A stretch of 64,000 nt of DNA from Leptospira selangorensis (GTDB taxonomy: Bacteria; Spirochaetota; Leptospiria; Leptospirales; Leptospiraceae): the NCBI RefSeq assembly GCF_004769405.1, contig NZ_RQES01000005.1, positions 620,001-684,000 of the forward strand, written 5' to 3'. Positions within the stretch are counted from its first letter, which is position 1, and every line of letters begins with the position of its first letter. Made by a program: the position numbers and the translations under genes. Shown piece after piece: positions 17,758 through 26,524 of this stretch. The notes beneath the pieces are model-generated. The model saw nothing but the letters and a program-made list of their open reading frames with translations, made no database searches and was not told the DNA's origin.

Positions 17758-18921
17758 ATGTTCTCCTCCTTCCACTTCGTTTATCTCGCTTTATTCATCC
17801 TTCTCGCCTTCCTCGTTTATTATTTTATAGAAGTAGTAGAAAAACCTGTTCTCCAGTTCAGTGAAGGAGAGTTTGTAAGGAGGGTAATTGCAGATTCTCC
17901 CCGCTTAACTAGAAAATATTTTCCTACGATCTGGTGTTTTAATAATCATCTAATGCTGGCTCTCTTACTTTTTAGAGAACATCGTTCCAAATTTTTTCAT
18001 TACGATAAGATCGAACAGCTTAAAATGAAGGACGGTGGTGTCACTGGACTTGCCTGGTCCAATATTAAAGGAAAGAAAAAGACGGATTCCGATCCAATTG
18101 CGATCGTCTTTCATACAATCAGTGGGGACGAACAAGATGTTAAATCTATTGTGAAAACGATTCGAGCTCAGCTGAATTGGGCTTCCGTGGTTTGTATTAG
18201 AAGAGGACATGGGAATCTTCCACTTTCTAAGCCGCAAATAAACACGATGGGGTCTAGTTCGGATTTAAAAGAGCAACTCTCTTACATTAAGAAAAAATTT
18301 CCGAATAGTCCTTTGTTTGGAGTGGGGATCTCTGCGGGTTCCGGATTGCTTGCTCGATACCTAGGTGAATCCGGTACTAAAAGTTTATTGGATGCTGCAG
18401 TTGCGATTTCACCCGCATATGATATCGAAAAAGCATTTCATAGGGTTCATCCGGTTTATAGTAAGATCATGGGCCAAAGACTGATTAATTATTTTTTGAA
18501 ACGTCATTATGAAACCTTATCTTCCCTAGGAGGATTTCAAGAAGTGTTGGAATCAAAAACCTTAGGTGAATTCCAGGATCGTTTGCACAGCCTTTCTGGT
18601 TTTGACGATAAGGAAGAATATTACCGGCATTCGAACCCTGCATTGGTAATGAAAAATATCCGAACTCCAATCATGATCTTGAATGCAAAGGATGATCCTA
18701 TCTGTGTAAACCAGAATGTTTTAGAGAATTTGCATTGGCTGGAAAATCTTCCTAATTCGATCCATGTTTATACAAAAAGAGGAAGCCATATTGCATATTT
18801 TGAAGGATGGAAAGCGATATCTTGGTCGGATCATCTTGTCTGCGAATATTTTAAAGCGGTTGAAGACCAATTGCCTAAAAATAAAAAGAAATTAAAAACT
18901 AAGACTGCGAAAAAGCGTTAA
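17758..18921 (+). CDS. Membrane-anchored alpha/beta hydrolase (ABHD1/2/3, YheT-like)
   Basis: The protein has 387 residues. An N-terminal helix (residues ~5-24) anchors an alpha/beta-hydrolase domain. The nucleophile elbow is GISAGSG, the acid is in AKDDPICVNQNV and the histidine in RGSHIAYFEGW. The phrases IAIVFHTISGDEQD and VVCIRRGHGNLPL match the ABHD1/2/3/YheT subgroup of esterases or lipases. The C-terminus is very lysine-rich (KNKKKLKTKTAKKR). Physiological substrates of this subgroup are poorly known. It is transcribed alone, convergent with the next gene. Confidence 0.82.
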   Translation: MFSSFHFVYLALFILLAFLVYYFIEVVEKPVLQFSEGEFVRRVIADSPRLTRKYFPTIWCFNNHLMLALLLFREHRSKFFHYDKIEQLKMKDGGVTGLAWSNIKGKKKTDSDPIAIVFHTISGDEQDVKSIVKTIRAQLNWASVVCIRRGHGNLPLSKPQINTMGSSSDLKEQLSYIKKKFPNSPLFGVGISAGSGLLARYLGESGTKSLLDAAVAISPAYDIEKAFHRVHPVYSKIMGQRLINYFLKRHYETLSSLGGFQEVLESKTLGEFQDRLHSLSGFDDKEEYYRHSNPALVMKNIRTPIMILNAKDDPICVNQNVLENLHWLENLPNSIHVYTKRGSHIAYFEGWKAISWSDHLVCEYFKAVEDQLPKNKKKLKTKTAKKR

Positions 18922-18954
18922 CTGCTTTGCGCAACTTCGACCTTGCGCTCTTCT

Positions 18955-20493
18955 CTACCTTTCCAACGTCACGATTTCCACCTTCTCAAGTCTTTGCTTG
19001 GAAACTTCTTTCCAACCATTTTGTTTGAATTCCTGTTCTAATCGATAGTCTGAACCAGGTACGTAATCTTCTTCCTCAGGAGGGGCTCCATAGGATTCGA
19101 GTAAAGCAGTTGTAGATGGTTCATAACGAACTAGGTCGATAATGGAAACTTTTGGGGTTATAAATTGCACAAATTTTTTTGGATCTTCTCTTCTATCTGG
19201 AAATAAAACTTTTCTGTGCAAAATTTCTTGGCCGTATAAAATTTCAATGTTTGGCTGTTGAACAACGGTAATCTCGGTTTTTTGATTCTTGAGCCAAGTA
19301 TTGTATTTTATGAATGCTTTTGAATACTGGATCTGAACAGTCATGTATATTAAGGAAACTGCTATACTTAAACAAAGTAGTGTTATTGCGCTGATTTTAA
19401 TTTTTCGTCCAAACTCAAGTAAAAGTTTCTTAGAGTTTTCTGAAAAAGTAAGTAAGACGATCGGTACACTGATCCAAGAAAGATAACGTGTTCCCCAGTC
19501 AAGATTAGCATCATTTGGCGCGAACAATACAATTGCAACGAGAGAAAAAAAAGAGGCCATTAAAAGGAATTTGAACTTCTTTTCCATAGTCCGAAATTTT
19601 AAGACGAAAAGGAAGAAGGCGAGGATGATCCAAGGAGAGAATAATAGAAAACCGATTCTTCCATTGGCAAAAAGTAAGAGGGATAGAGTCTTATTTCTTT
19701 CTTGGGTCAAAAGTTTTTGCGAATTTCCAGCGATACGTGTACCTAATACAGAATCATATAAAGAATAATTGACGATCACGAATGTAATAACCGCTAGTCC
19801 GGAGCATATGAGTATAACGAGACGGCTTTTATCGAAATCTTCCTTATCATTGGAATTACGATTTAAAAAGAAATCTATCAGTTGAAAAGCACCTAAGAAA
19901 AAGGGTAAAAAAATGTTTTCAGGGCGGAAGAAGATAGCTAAACCGCATAAAAATCCGACCAAACCATTTACTAGAAAGGAAGAAGCTGGCTTGTCGTAAA
20001 AAGAAACTAATATAGTAGTTAGTAAAAAAGTGATCGCATAATCTGGAAATGCCATGGAATGGAAAAAGCAGGGCCCAAGCGTTAAAGCTAATATTCCAAT
20101 CCAACTGACACCGGATCGAAATTTCAAGATCGATATACTTATCAGAAAAAGTATAAGAGACATGTAATACAAAAGGCTATAATTTCCAAGCAGCCCAAAG
20201 ATCGAGGCAACCAAAGAAAAGGCGACGGGAAAGACCCCAACAACTCGGGTAGGTAAATCTCCTCTCCCTCTATGAAAATAAGAGCATTGGCCTAGATCTT
20301 TTAAGGCAGGACAAGTAGAGGATTCAGATTGGAAGTTCGAATCAATGAGGGCTTGCGCTTGTATCATTTTACGTTGGTTATCTGATACCAAAATTGACTC
20401 TGGATGGATTTTAAAAATAAATATTAGAATGAAAAGAATACTAGCACCGATAGCTAAAAGATTATAATCAAATTTTTTTAAGGAAAACGACAT
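18955..20493 (-). CDS. Polytopic membrane protein, glycosyltransferase-like (GT-C)
   Basis: The protein has 512 residues from the ATG at 20493, preceded by AGAGGA; 37 upstream in-frame residues are ignored. There are about ten to eleven membrane helices across residues 10-400, then a C-terminal soluble domain of ~110 residues. After the first helix comes a periplasmic loop with DNQRKMIQAQALIDSNF, and the D-N/D-x-x-R-like arrangement suggests a GT-C fold (mannosyl- or dolichyl-phosphate-mannose-type transferase). NWGTRYLSW-like text (DLDWGTRYLSWISVPI) also resembles such enzymes. The exact family is not recognised. Confidence 0.6.
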   Translation of the reverse strand: MSFSLKKFDYNLLAIGASILFILIFIFKIHPESILVSDNQRKMIQAQALIDSNFQSESSTCPALKDLGQCSYFHRGRGDLPTRVVGVFPVAFSLVASIFGLLGNYSLLYYMSLILFLISISILKFRSGVSWIGILALTLGPCFFHSMAFPDYAITFLLTTILVSFYDKPASSFLVNGLVGFLCGLAIFFRPENIFLPFFLGAFQLIDFFLNRNSNDKEDFDKSRLVILICSGLAVITFVIVNYSLYDSVLGTRIAGNSQKLLTQERNKTLSLLLFANGRIGFLLFSPWIILAFFLFVLKFRTMEKKFKFLLMASFFSLVAIVLFAPNDANLDWGTRYLSWISVPIVLLTFSENSKKLLLEFGRKIKISAITLLCLSIAVSLIYMTVQIQYSKAFIKYNTWLKNQKTEITVVQQPNIEILYGQEILHRKVLFPDRREDPKKFVQFITPKVSIIDLVRYEPSTTALLESYGAPPEEEDYVPGSDYRLEQEFKQNGWKEVSKQRLEKVEIVTLER

Positions 20494-20615
20494 TTTATCC
20501 TCTATAATATAGCATTTTTTTTTATAAAGTGGATATGAATAGAAATATTTTAGGCATATAGATTTTGAAACGGTCGATTGTAACTTCTGCGTAATCGCTT
20601 CCAAACTTTGAATTA

Positions 20616-21389
20616 TTATAAACTCGAAACTGGAAAAACCGCTCTATTATAAATCCTCACATCGTCGATACTTCCTTCAAAAAGTTGAGAAGATATGTTG
20701 GATAGACCCAATTGGAAAAAGTTGTTCGTAGCCCACGGACGATTTACTCCGAAAGTTCCGGAGTTCACTAAGACGTTATTCACATATAAAGAAGCGGTTA
20801 ATCTTTGGATATCCCAAGTGAAGACCATATGATACCAAACATCTTCAGGATATTCTCCGCAATCAGTGCCGACATCCACATCTCCTGAACCTCCGTTATT
20901 CGTGAAAGCTCTAAGTCTTCCGCTACAAGAACCTGCGGTCAGCGCATATAATTGAAGACCTAATCCCGAACCTTGGCTTAAAAACATGAATTCGTTCCCG
21001 TTGTTTCCGGGAGGATATTTCCCCTTTACCCAAGCGCTGACCGTGAATGAGGAAACTGTCCCGTCGAAAAAGAGAGGCCCTTGCGCAGAGGATTGGTGAT
21101 AGCCTCCTAAGCCATCATAATAATATGCTTTTCCAGGAAATCCGAATCGATCCGCAGTTAATGTAGGGGTTCCACTTACGGTTGTTAGGTCTAAACCGCC
21201 TACTATATCTCGAGTATCTCCGTCTAACGGCCAATAATGGACTAGTCCGATGGAAGAATCCAATAAAGTGAGTTGGACTAAATCTAAAAACGCATGTTTG
21301 TCTTTTTGTTCTTGGTTTGTTAAGAGAAGATAAGTTCCGCAGTTTATAAAGTAGAAGGGGAGTAGAATTGCAAAAATCAGGATTCGCAT
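20616..21389 (-). CDS. LamG/concanavalin-like lipoprotein
   Basis: The protein has 257 residues from the ATG at 21389, which puts a signal peptide directly in front of FINC (lipobox Cys). A LamG-type jelly roll covers residues ~50-250. VHYWPLDGDTRDIVGG opens it and is the typical start, with AYYYDGLGGY, FTVSAWVKG, WYHMVFTWD, LYVNNVLVNSG and a C-terminal SIDDVRIYNRAV, the classic LamG ending. Such surface lipoproteins bind glycans or matrix proteins. The ligand is unknown. It is on the same strand as the membrane protein after it and probably precedes it in one transcript. Confidence 0.85.
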   Translation of the reverse strand: MRILIFAILLPFYFINCGTYLLLTNQEQKDKHAFLDLVQLTLLDSSIGLVHYWPLDGDTRDIVGGLDLTTVSGTPTLTADRFGFPGKAYYYDGLGGYHQSSAQGPLFFDGTVSSFTVSAWVKGKYPPGNNGNEFMFLSQGSGLGLQLYALTAGSCSGRLRAFTNNGGSGDVDVGTDCGEYPEDVWYHMVFTWDIQRLTASLYVNNVLVNSGTFGVNRPWATNNFFQLGLSNISSQLFEGSIDDVRIYNRAVFPVSSL

Positions 21390-21595
21390 GGAATTTTCGT
21401 ATTTATTATAACCAGCCAATCCTGGACCTTTTTCATTTTAACTCAATGAAGCATAATGAAATTATAGGGAAAACGTTTTTTGGTCCTTCTACATTATAAA
21501 TTCGGAATCAAACTTTGAGGAAAAACTGCTTCCGAGTTAGGTTATGTCGAAATTATAACATTGCCAATTTCCTTGGGTTCTCTTACAAGGAAACC

Positions 21596-22294
21596 ATGTA
21601 TGATATCCCACTTGTCCAATTAGGTCCCGTTAAAGCAGCACGCATTCCTGGTGATCCGCAAGGTCCCTATGTCATCTTTATGCATGGTTACGGTGCAAAC
21701 GCGTTCGACCTTCTTCCTTTGTATTCATATATGGACGTTCCTGAGGGCACGAATTTTATTTTTCCGGATGGGATCTTAGAAGTCCCGATCGCACCGGGTT
21801 ATAATGGTAAGGCTTGGTTCCCTATCGATATGGAAGCATTACAAAGGGCAATGGTTGCGGGAGGTTCTAGGGAACTTTTCGAACGTTATCCGGCCGGTCT
21901 GGCAGAGGCCAAACAAAAGGTAGAAGAGATGATCCAGGCCTTGGATGTCCCAATGGATCGTATTATCTTGGGTGGTTTTTCGCAAGGATCCATGCTTGCG
22001 ACTGAGATTACCCTTAAGGCAGAGAAAAAGCCCAAAGGTCTTGTCATTCTGTCGGGAACTTTATTGGATGAAACTCATTGGTCCCAATATGCAAAACAAA
22101 CTCCGGGCTATAAATTTTTTCAAAGTCATGGTAGAATGGACCCTGTGCTTGGTTATCCCGCCGCAAAAAGATTAGAAACAGTGTTAAAAGATGCAGGCTG
22201 GGTAGGTGAGCTACTGGCATTTCCGGGTGGACATGAAATCCCGGAGATAGTATTACACGGTATGAACCGCTATTTGCGAGAACTGTTCGAATGA
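21596..22294 (+). CDS. Carboxylesterase/phospholipase (serine hydrolase)
   Basis: The protein has 232 residues from the ATG at 21596 with AAGGA upstream. The frame extends left without a good start. It is a compact alpha/beta hydrolase of the YpfH/acyl-protein thioesterase type: [15 protein letters not shown] (oxyanion region), GGFSQGSM (nucleophile Ser), GRMDPVLG (acid) and FPGGHEIPE (histidine). Such enzymes cleave short to medium acyl esters or lysophospholipids. No signal peptide is visible, so it is cytoplasmic. Its stop overlaps the next ATG in ATGA. Confidence 0.88.
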   Translation: MYDIPLVQLGPVKAARIPGDPQGPYVIFMHGYGANAFDLLPLYSYMDVPEGTNFIFPDGILEVPIAPGYNGKAWFPIDMEALQRAMVAGGSRELFERYPAGLAEAKQKVEEMIQALDVPMDRIILGGFSQGSMLATEITLKAEKKPKGLVILSGTLLDETHWSQYAKQTPGYKFFQSHGRMDPVLGYPAAKRLETVLKDAGWVGELLAFPGGHEIPEIVLHGMNRYLRELFE

Positions 22295-23004
22295 CCCATC
22301 TGATAGAAAAATACGTAGCCCTCAAAAACAAATACCGCAACTACGATACCAAAGAAGCTTTGAGGAGAATGCAGGCTTGCCGCATCGCTTTAAAGGAATT
22401 AGAAGACAAAGGTTTTCGTACCGGTGTGGAAATTTTGGGTTCGATCAATTTTGGGATCGTAGAACCTTCTTCGGATATTGATTGTATTCTATTACATTAT
22501 TGTGATTTACATAAGGACCAAGAATGTCCTGAATATTGTCCTAATTTTTTATATGAGTCCGAAGAGATCAAAGCCAGCCTCCGTAGAAGATTGAGAAATG
22601 AAAATCTTAAAATAGAATTTTTAGATTGTATCAATCTTAGAATGGTGGAGAGAGCACTTGACGCGGGTAATTGGAAAGATCACGAAGTTCTCCGAAGGCT
22701 TTTATTTTATAGAACTATTGGTCGTCCCGTAAATAGACCTCTCTTTATTCCTTACGCGGAGAAGTTAGAAGAGAATGAAGAATATATCAGAGATATTTTG
22801 GAATGGGGCTCGGAAGCTTTAAGTGTGTATCTTGGAACTTCAAGACATAGATTTTCTTTTAGTAAGTATAATGAAAGGATAGAAAGTTCAGGCCTTCAAC
22901 TTCCTCACGGTCTAAAAGAAGAATTAGAAAGTTATTTGGAGCAGGGAGAAGGTTTCGAATCCAAAAACGGCGCAGAATCTTCCCATTTTAAGGATCCGGT
23001 TTAA
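22291..23004 (+). CDS. Nucleotidyltransferase-fold protein
   Basis: The protein has 237 residues. The N-terminal half has the minimal nucleotidyltransferase signature: [19 protein letters not shown] (the G-S loop and the D-x-D pair), with a third acid candidate in [11 protein letters not shown] cysteine-rich loop ([14 protein letters not shown]) follows the D-x-D, and the C-terminal half is helical and charged. The fold is used to add nucleotides to RNA, proteins or antibiotics. The substrate cannot be inferred. It overlaps the upstream carboxylesterase by four bases (ATGA), so the two are translationally coupled. Confidence 0.75.
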   Translation: MTHLIEKYVALKNKYRNYDTKEALRRMQACRIALKELEDKGFRTGVEILGSINFGIVEPSSDIDCILLHYCDLHKDQECPEYCPNFLYESEEIKASLRRRLRNENLKIEFLDCINLRMVERALDAGNWKDHEVLRRLLFYRTIGRPVNRPLFIPYAEKLEENEEYIRDILEWGSEALSVYLGTSRHRFSFSKYNERIESSGLQLPHGLKEELESYLEQGEGFESKNGAESSHFKDPV

Positions 23005-23008
23005 GTTT

Positions 23009-23947
23009 ATGCGTACCAAGCAGGTTTTTTTACTATTTACGATCTGCTTTTCGGCCTTTCTGGTTTCTTGTGCGATCAAATCCGAAAATTCCGGAGATCC
23101 AAACACACAAGCATATTATGAAAATGCGATTATTAATTGTTTTATCAGTGGATGCGATAAAGAGCTTATTATTACCGGAGGGAATTCTCTGCCAGAGGGA
23201 GGTTCTTTAGTTCTATCTATTTCTTTAGTTCATAAGCCTGATACTTCTGCGACATATAATTTTTCCAGTAGTAACCCTGCAATAGCTTCTGTTTCTCCAT
23301 CAAGTCTGATATTCACTCCTTCCAATTATAATATTCCTCAAACCTTGACTATAACAGGAACTTCGGATGATTCGGATTCTACTGATAATTCCATTGTGAT
23401 CTCTATCCTTACTCCAAACTCGGAGACAATTCCATATTCAATATTACAAAAGGATAATGATAAATTCTTATTTGCTACAAATGCGACCTATGCTGGAAAT
23501 TTTGGATCCGGTGGTTTTGCGGATTTTGTTTGTCAAAATGAAGCGAACAATTTGTTCGGCAGCGGACTTCCTTCCGGAACTTACAAAACTTTTGCAGTCG
23601 CAGGGACTTGGAGAAGGGCGATGCCTTCCAAGATTGATTGGGTTTTACTTCCGAATAAAGATTATATAGATTTTGCCGGCGGTACTTTTGTGAAAGCATT
23701 TGCAACGGATGCAAATGCATTATTTTCATTCGGCACTGGAAGCGGGATAAGTGCCACTGCCGCAGGATATTGGACCGGTTTACAAACCGATTGGACTACT
23801 GCAAATACATGTCAAGGTTGGACTTCTAATAACTCTATTGACCAAGGAAATTTTGCCAGTTCTGGCGATCCAAACGTGGGTGGAATATCCGCTGGAACTC
23901 CGGACTTCTGTAATTTGGCGAAATCAGTAGTATGCGTTCAGCAATAA
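23009..23947 (+). CDS. DUF1554 lipoprotein
   Basis: The protein has 312 residues with a signal peptide ending at LVSC (Cys21). Residues ~50-150 look like a Calx/Ig-like beta domain (EGGSLVLSISL, then NIPQTLTITGTSDDSDSTDNS). The C-terminal ~160 residues are the DUF1554 domain, of collagen-like/C-type-lectin fold: FLFATNATYAGNFGSGGFADFVCQ, then WTGLQTDWTTANTCQGW with paired cysteines and a final CNLAKSVVCVQQ. DUF1554 is greatly expanded in Leptospira, where members are surface lipoproteins, but a host ligand is not assigned here. It is the last gene before a bidirectional terminator. Confidence 0.85.
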   Translation: MRTKQVFLLFTICFSAFLVSCAIKSENSGDPNTQAYYENAIINCFISGCDKELIITGGNSLPEGGSLVLSISLVHKPDTSATYNFSSSNPAIASVSPSSLIFTPSNYNIPQTLTITGTSDDSDSTDNSIVISILTPNSETIPYSILQKDNDKFLFATNATYAGNFGSGGFADFVCQNEANNLFGSGLPSGTYKTFAVAGTWRRAMPSKIDWVLLPNKDYIDFAGGTFVKAFATDANALFSFGTGSGISATAAGYWTGLQTDWTTANTCQGWTSNNSIDQGNFASSGDPNVGGISAGTPDFCNLAKSVVCVQQ

Positions 23948-23950
23948 TTC

Positions 23951-23986
23951 GTTTCTTAATATAGATTAAGAAACTTTCGTTTTTTC
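23951..23986. terminator. Bidirectional terminator between the DUF1554 gene and phoU
   Basis: A perfect 10-bp inverted repeat (23951-23960 with 23965-23974, loop ATAG) is followed on the plus strand by TTTCGTTTTTT. The phoU stop codon lies inside the stem. Both genes read into it from opposite sides. Confidence 0.85.
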
Positions 23987-24685
23987 GGTGACCTGGACCG
24001 GATCGGAAAGATGACGAATGTCCATACCTGTATTCAATCGAACCAGCTCTTCTGCGATGTTTACCGCATAGTCTCCGGCTCTTTCTATCCCTAAGATCAT
24101 CCTGTATAAGTCCGCGAATTGATTTTTATCCAATCTCGGATCCAATACGAATTTTAAGAATGCTGCATGACATAGATTATTCAGTTCTTCCTCTACGGTA
24201 TGAACCGAACCATAAAATCTGTTTTTCTCTTCTACTAAGGATTCTACTGCCATTCCCACAAGTGTAACTACTCTGGAGAGCATCTTGTCTAAAATTTCTT
24301 CCTGTCTGAAAAACCCTTTAGGAAGAAGTCCTCTTCTATAGCAGGTGGCACAGTTTACGATCTGGTCCCCCATTCTTTCTAAACTTCTGTTGATACGAAT
24401 GGAAGAAAGTGCAAATCTAAGCGGATCTTTTTTGAGTATAACTTCTCCATCGATTTGGTCCATCCCGAGTAAGTTACGGTTTGCGATCGCTTCTAAGATC
24501 GCATTTTGAGAGAGGTTATCGTTTTGTTTTTCCAAACTATCGATCAGATCGTCTCTTTCGATTACTTGTTTAGCAAGATCGGGATTTTCCTGTTCGATTG
24601 CGTCGTCCAAGATCAGGACTTGTTCCAAACATAGCTCCGCCATTGCGTATAGATTTTTACGGAGGTAGTCGAACTTGGAAGCCAT
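23966..24685 (-). CDS. phoU: PhoU-like phosphate regulator
   Basis: The protein has 239 residues, all alpha-helical. It is a PhoU three-helix-bundle pair: [16 protein letters not shown] in the first repeat and [15 protein letters not shown], with the metal-binding E-x-x-x-D pattern, in the middle, mirrored by [16 protein letters not shown] at the C-terminus. PhoU couples phosphate transport to PhoR signalling or controls Na/Pi co-transporters. No pst or Na/Pi symporter gene is adjacent. The protein may be a distant PhoU paralogue rather than the main Pho regulator. Confidence 0.88.
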   Translation of the reverse strand: MASKFDYLRKNLYAMAELCLEQVLILDDAIEQENPDLAKQVIERDDLIDSLEKQNDNLSQNAILEAIANRNLLGMDQIDGEVILKKDPLRFALSSIRINRSLERMGDQIVNCATCYRRGLLPKGFFRQEEILDKMLSRVVTLVGMAVESLVEEKNRFYGSVHTVEEELNNLCHAAFLKFVLDPRLDKNQFADLYRMILGIERAGDYAVNIAEELVRLNTGMDIRHLSDPVQVTEKTKVS

Positions 24686-24738
24686 GTATCTCCGAAGGTT
24701 AACCTCAAATATACACGGCGGTCAAGATGTTTTTAAAA

Positions 24739-25155
24739 TTAAAGAATGGAACGTACTAATATCACTAACATTGCAGCGAAACAAAGATATTGGATTATAA
24801 ATCCGGTAAATCTTACGTTCACATTCCAAACCCCGCCTCCGCTTAAATGAGCGCTTGTTTGTAGGATCCGTGCTCCGAATACGATCCACGCGAGAAGATC
24901 GAAAGTATCGTTTTGGTATCCTGAAAGTATAAAGGTTAAAACTAAAACTGCAAAAACCGGAAGACCTTCTACACAGTTTAAATGAGCTCGGTGGATCCTC
25001 CAGTACAGATCGGAACCGTGTTGTATCCAAGCAGGGAACTCATTTGATTTTTTGGTGCCTGCCAATACCTGTGCTGTTCTAAAAGATACTACTATGAGTA
25101 CAAGTAGAATGGTCCAGGCAGTAAAAGCGATTAATGGAAATAGAGAACTAAACAT
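24739..25155 (-). CDS. MAPEG-family membrane protein
   Basis: The protein has 138 residues with four membrane helices. The MAPEG signature RIHRAHLNCVEGLPVFAVLVL lies in the second quarter, after FPAWIQHGSDLYW. The family includes membrane glutathione transferases and leukotriene synthases that use glutathione. The bacterial role is usually unknown. It lies 53 bases upstream of phoU on the same strand; operon membership is possible. Confidence 0.82.
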   Translation of the reverse strand: MFSSLFPLIAFTAWTILLVLIVVSFRTAQVLAGTKKSNEFPAWIQHGSDLYWRIHRAHLNCVEGLPVFAVLVLTFILSGYQNDTFDLLAWIVFGARILQTSAHLSGGGVWNVNVRFTGFIIQYLCFAAMLVILVRSIL

Positions 25156-25274
25156 AGTCCGATAGAGAAAAGTCTAACGGAACAATTGGCAAGACAAATT
25201 TGATGAGTTAGAATGGAATACTAATATATATCGTTTTTGTTTCAAACAACATATATTAGCATTTTATAAAAGGA

Positions 25275-26513
25275 TTAGTCTCCGTCTGCTGCCGGAGGAA
25301 GACTTGGAACGCCTAATGCGGAAAACGCGTCCACGTTAAAAAGGACTTTTAGTGTGGTAGCTAGGTTGTATATCGGTTTTACATTCGTATTGATACTTGT
25401 CCCTACCGAAGCTCCGTCAGTATCTATTTGAGCGTACAAATCATTAGAAGTATTGATCGCCGATTTTAAAGCGGCAATTGCGGCTTTGATATCCGTATCC
25501 AATTGAGAATTTTGAGCTTGGATCATCGTAGAAAGAGTAACGGCATCCGTATCCGCCGGATTTCCCTGGTATCCTAGTTCTAAACCTAAAAGATTTTCGT
25601 ATAGATCTTGATAGGCATTCCTTGAGAAGGTGGCCTCTGTGGATTTAGGATTCGGATTTGTAGAACATCCAGGTGTTAAACAAGCCGGCCCTCCTAATTT
25701 CCCGTCCCAGATTTGGTACACTATATTTCCCAAGGATTGAACGTACGTATCGAACGCGACTCCTTGGTTGGGAAAATAAGATCCGTTTCCTGCGATAAAA
25801 TTTCCTAAGAAATTCTCCCCAGAAGGATCCCAAGAATTATACAAACTATTCGCATCCTGATTGATCAATTGAGCGAGTGATTTAAGATATTCTAATCTTC
25901 TAGAACCTGCAGTGTTGACTGAATTAATCGAAGTTGCATCGTCGATCGTGCTTGCAAGACCGTCGGAAGAGAAGATAAGCATTTCCAAGGATTCGAATCC
26001 CTTATATATCACGGAACATGAAGCTAAATCCGTACTAGTCATAGGATTTGTAGTCGCACAAGCTGCGGTATTCGTGATCATTTTATTTACGTAAGTCCAT
26101 AAAGGTCTCGCGGAAATAGTCTCGAAAGCATCCATTTTAACGTAATAGTTCTTAGTAGAAGGATAGGTTCCCGGACCGAAATAGAAAACTTCTACTCTTT
26201 TCAAGGAAACATGAGCCGCTTTCCAGGCGTTTTGCAATTCCCCCAAGGTTGTGGGGTTCTGAGAGGTATAATAAGCTAAAGCCTTGGTTTCTAAGGTAGC
26301 GGTGTCATTCTTAAGAGCGAGCAAGCTCGGTAGAACCACATTCGTTCCGGAATATTTTAACACTTTAGTATAATCCGCACCTGAGGAGAATAAAAAGGCC
26401 AGCGCTCCCGTATTAGAGCCTGATCCTCCTTCGCAACCGACTAAGGAAAAACAGGAGATTAATGATAAGATAATTATACTTTTATAATGTTTTTTCGCAG
26501 ATTTGAGATTCAT
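25275..26513 (-). CDS. Imelysin-family (M75) lipoprotein, variant motif
   Basis: The protein has 412 residues from the ATG at 26513 (upstream AGAGAGG). The signal peptide ends at LVGC (Cys). The body is all-alpha imelysin: LQNAWKAAHVSLKRVEVFYFGPG, the four-helix bundle seen in EfeO and IrpA iron proteins. The GxHxxE-type motif that marks imelysins reads G-F-E-S-L-E here, so the histidine is replaced by glutamate. Imelysins take up or bind iron or haem in the periplasm. It is the third gene of the lruB cassette, starting 12 bases after the di-haem protein gene. Confidence 0.8.
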   Translation of the reverse strand: MNLKSAKKHYKSIIILSLISCFSLVGCEGGSGSNTGALAFLFSSGADYTKVLKYSGTNVVLPSLLALKNDTATLETKALAYYTSQNPTTLGELQNAWKAAHVSLKRVEVFYFGPGTYPSTKNYYVKMDAFETISARPLWTYVNKMITNTAACATTNPMTSTDLASCSVIYKGFESLEMLIFSSDGLASTIDDATSINSVNTAGSRRLEYLKSLAQLINQDANSLYNSWDPSGENFLGNFIAGNGSYFPNQGVAFDTYVQSLGNIVYQIWDGKLGGPACLTPGCSTNPNPKSTEATFSRNAYQDLYENLLGLELGYQGNPADTDAVTLSTMIQAQNSQLDTDIKAAIAALKSAINTSNDLYAQIDTDGASVGTSINTNVKPIYNLATTLKVLFNVDAFSALGVPSLPPAADGD

Positions 26514-26524
26514 ATTTTCCTCTC

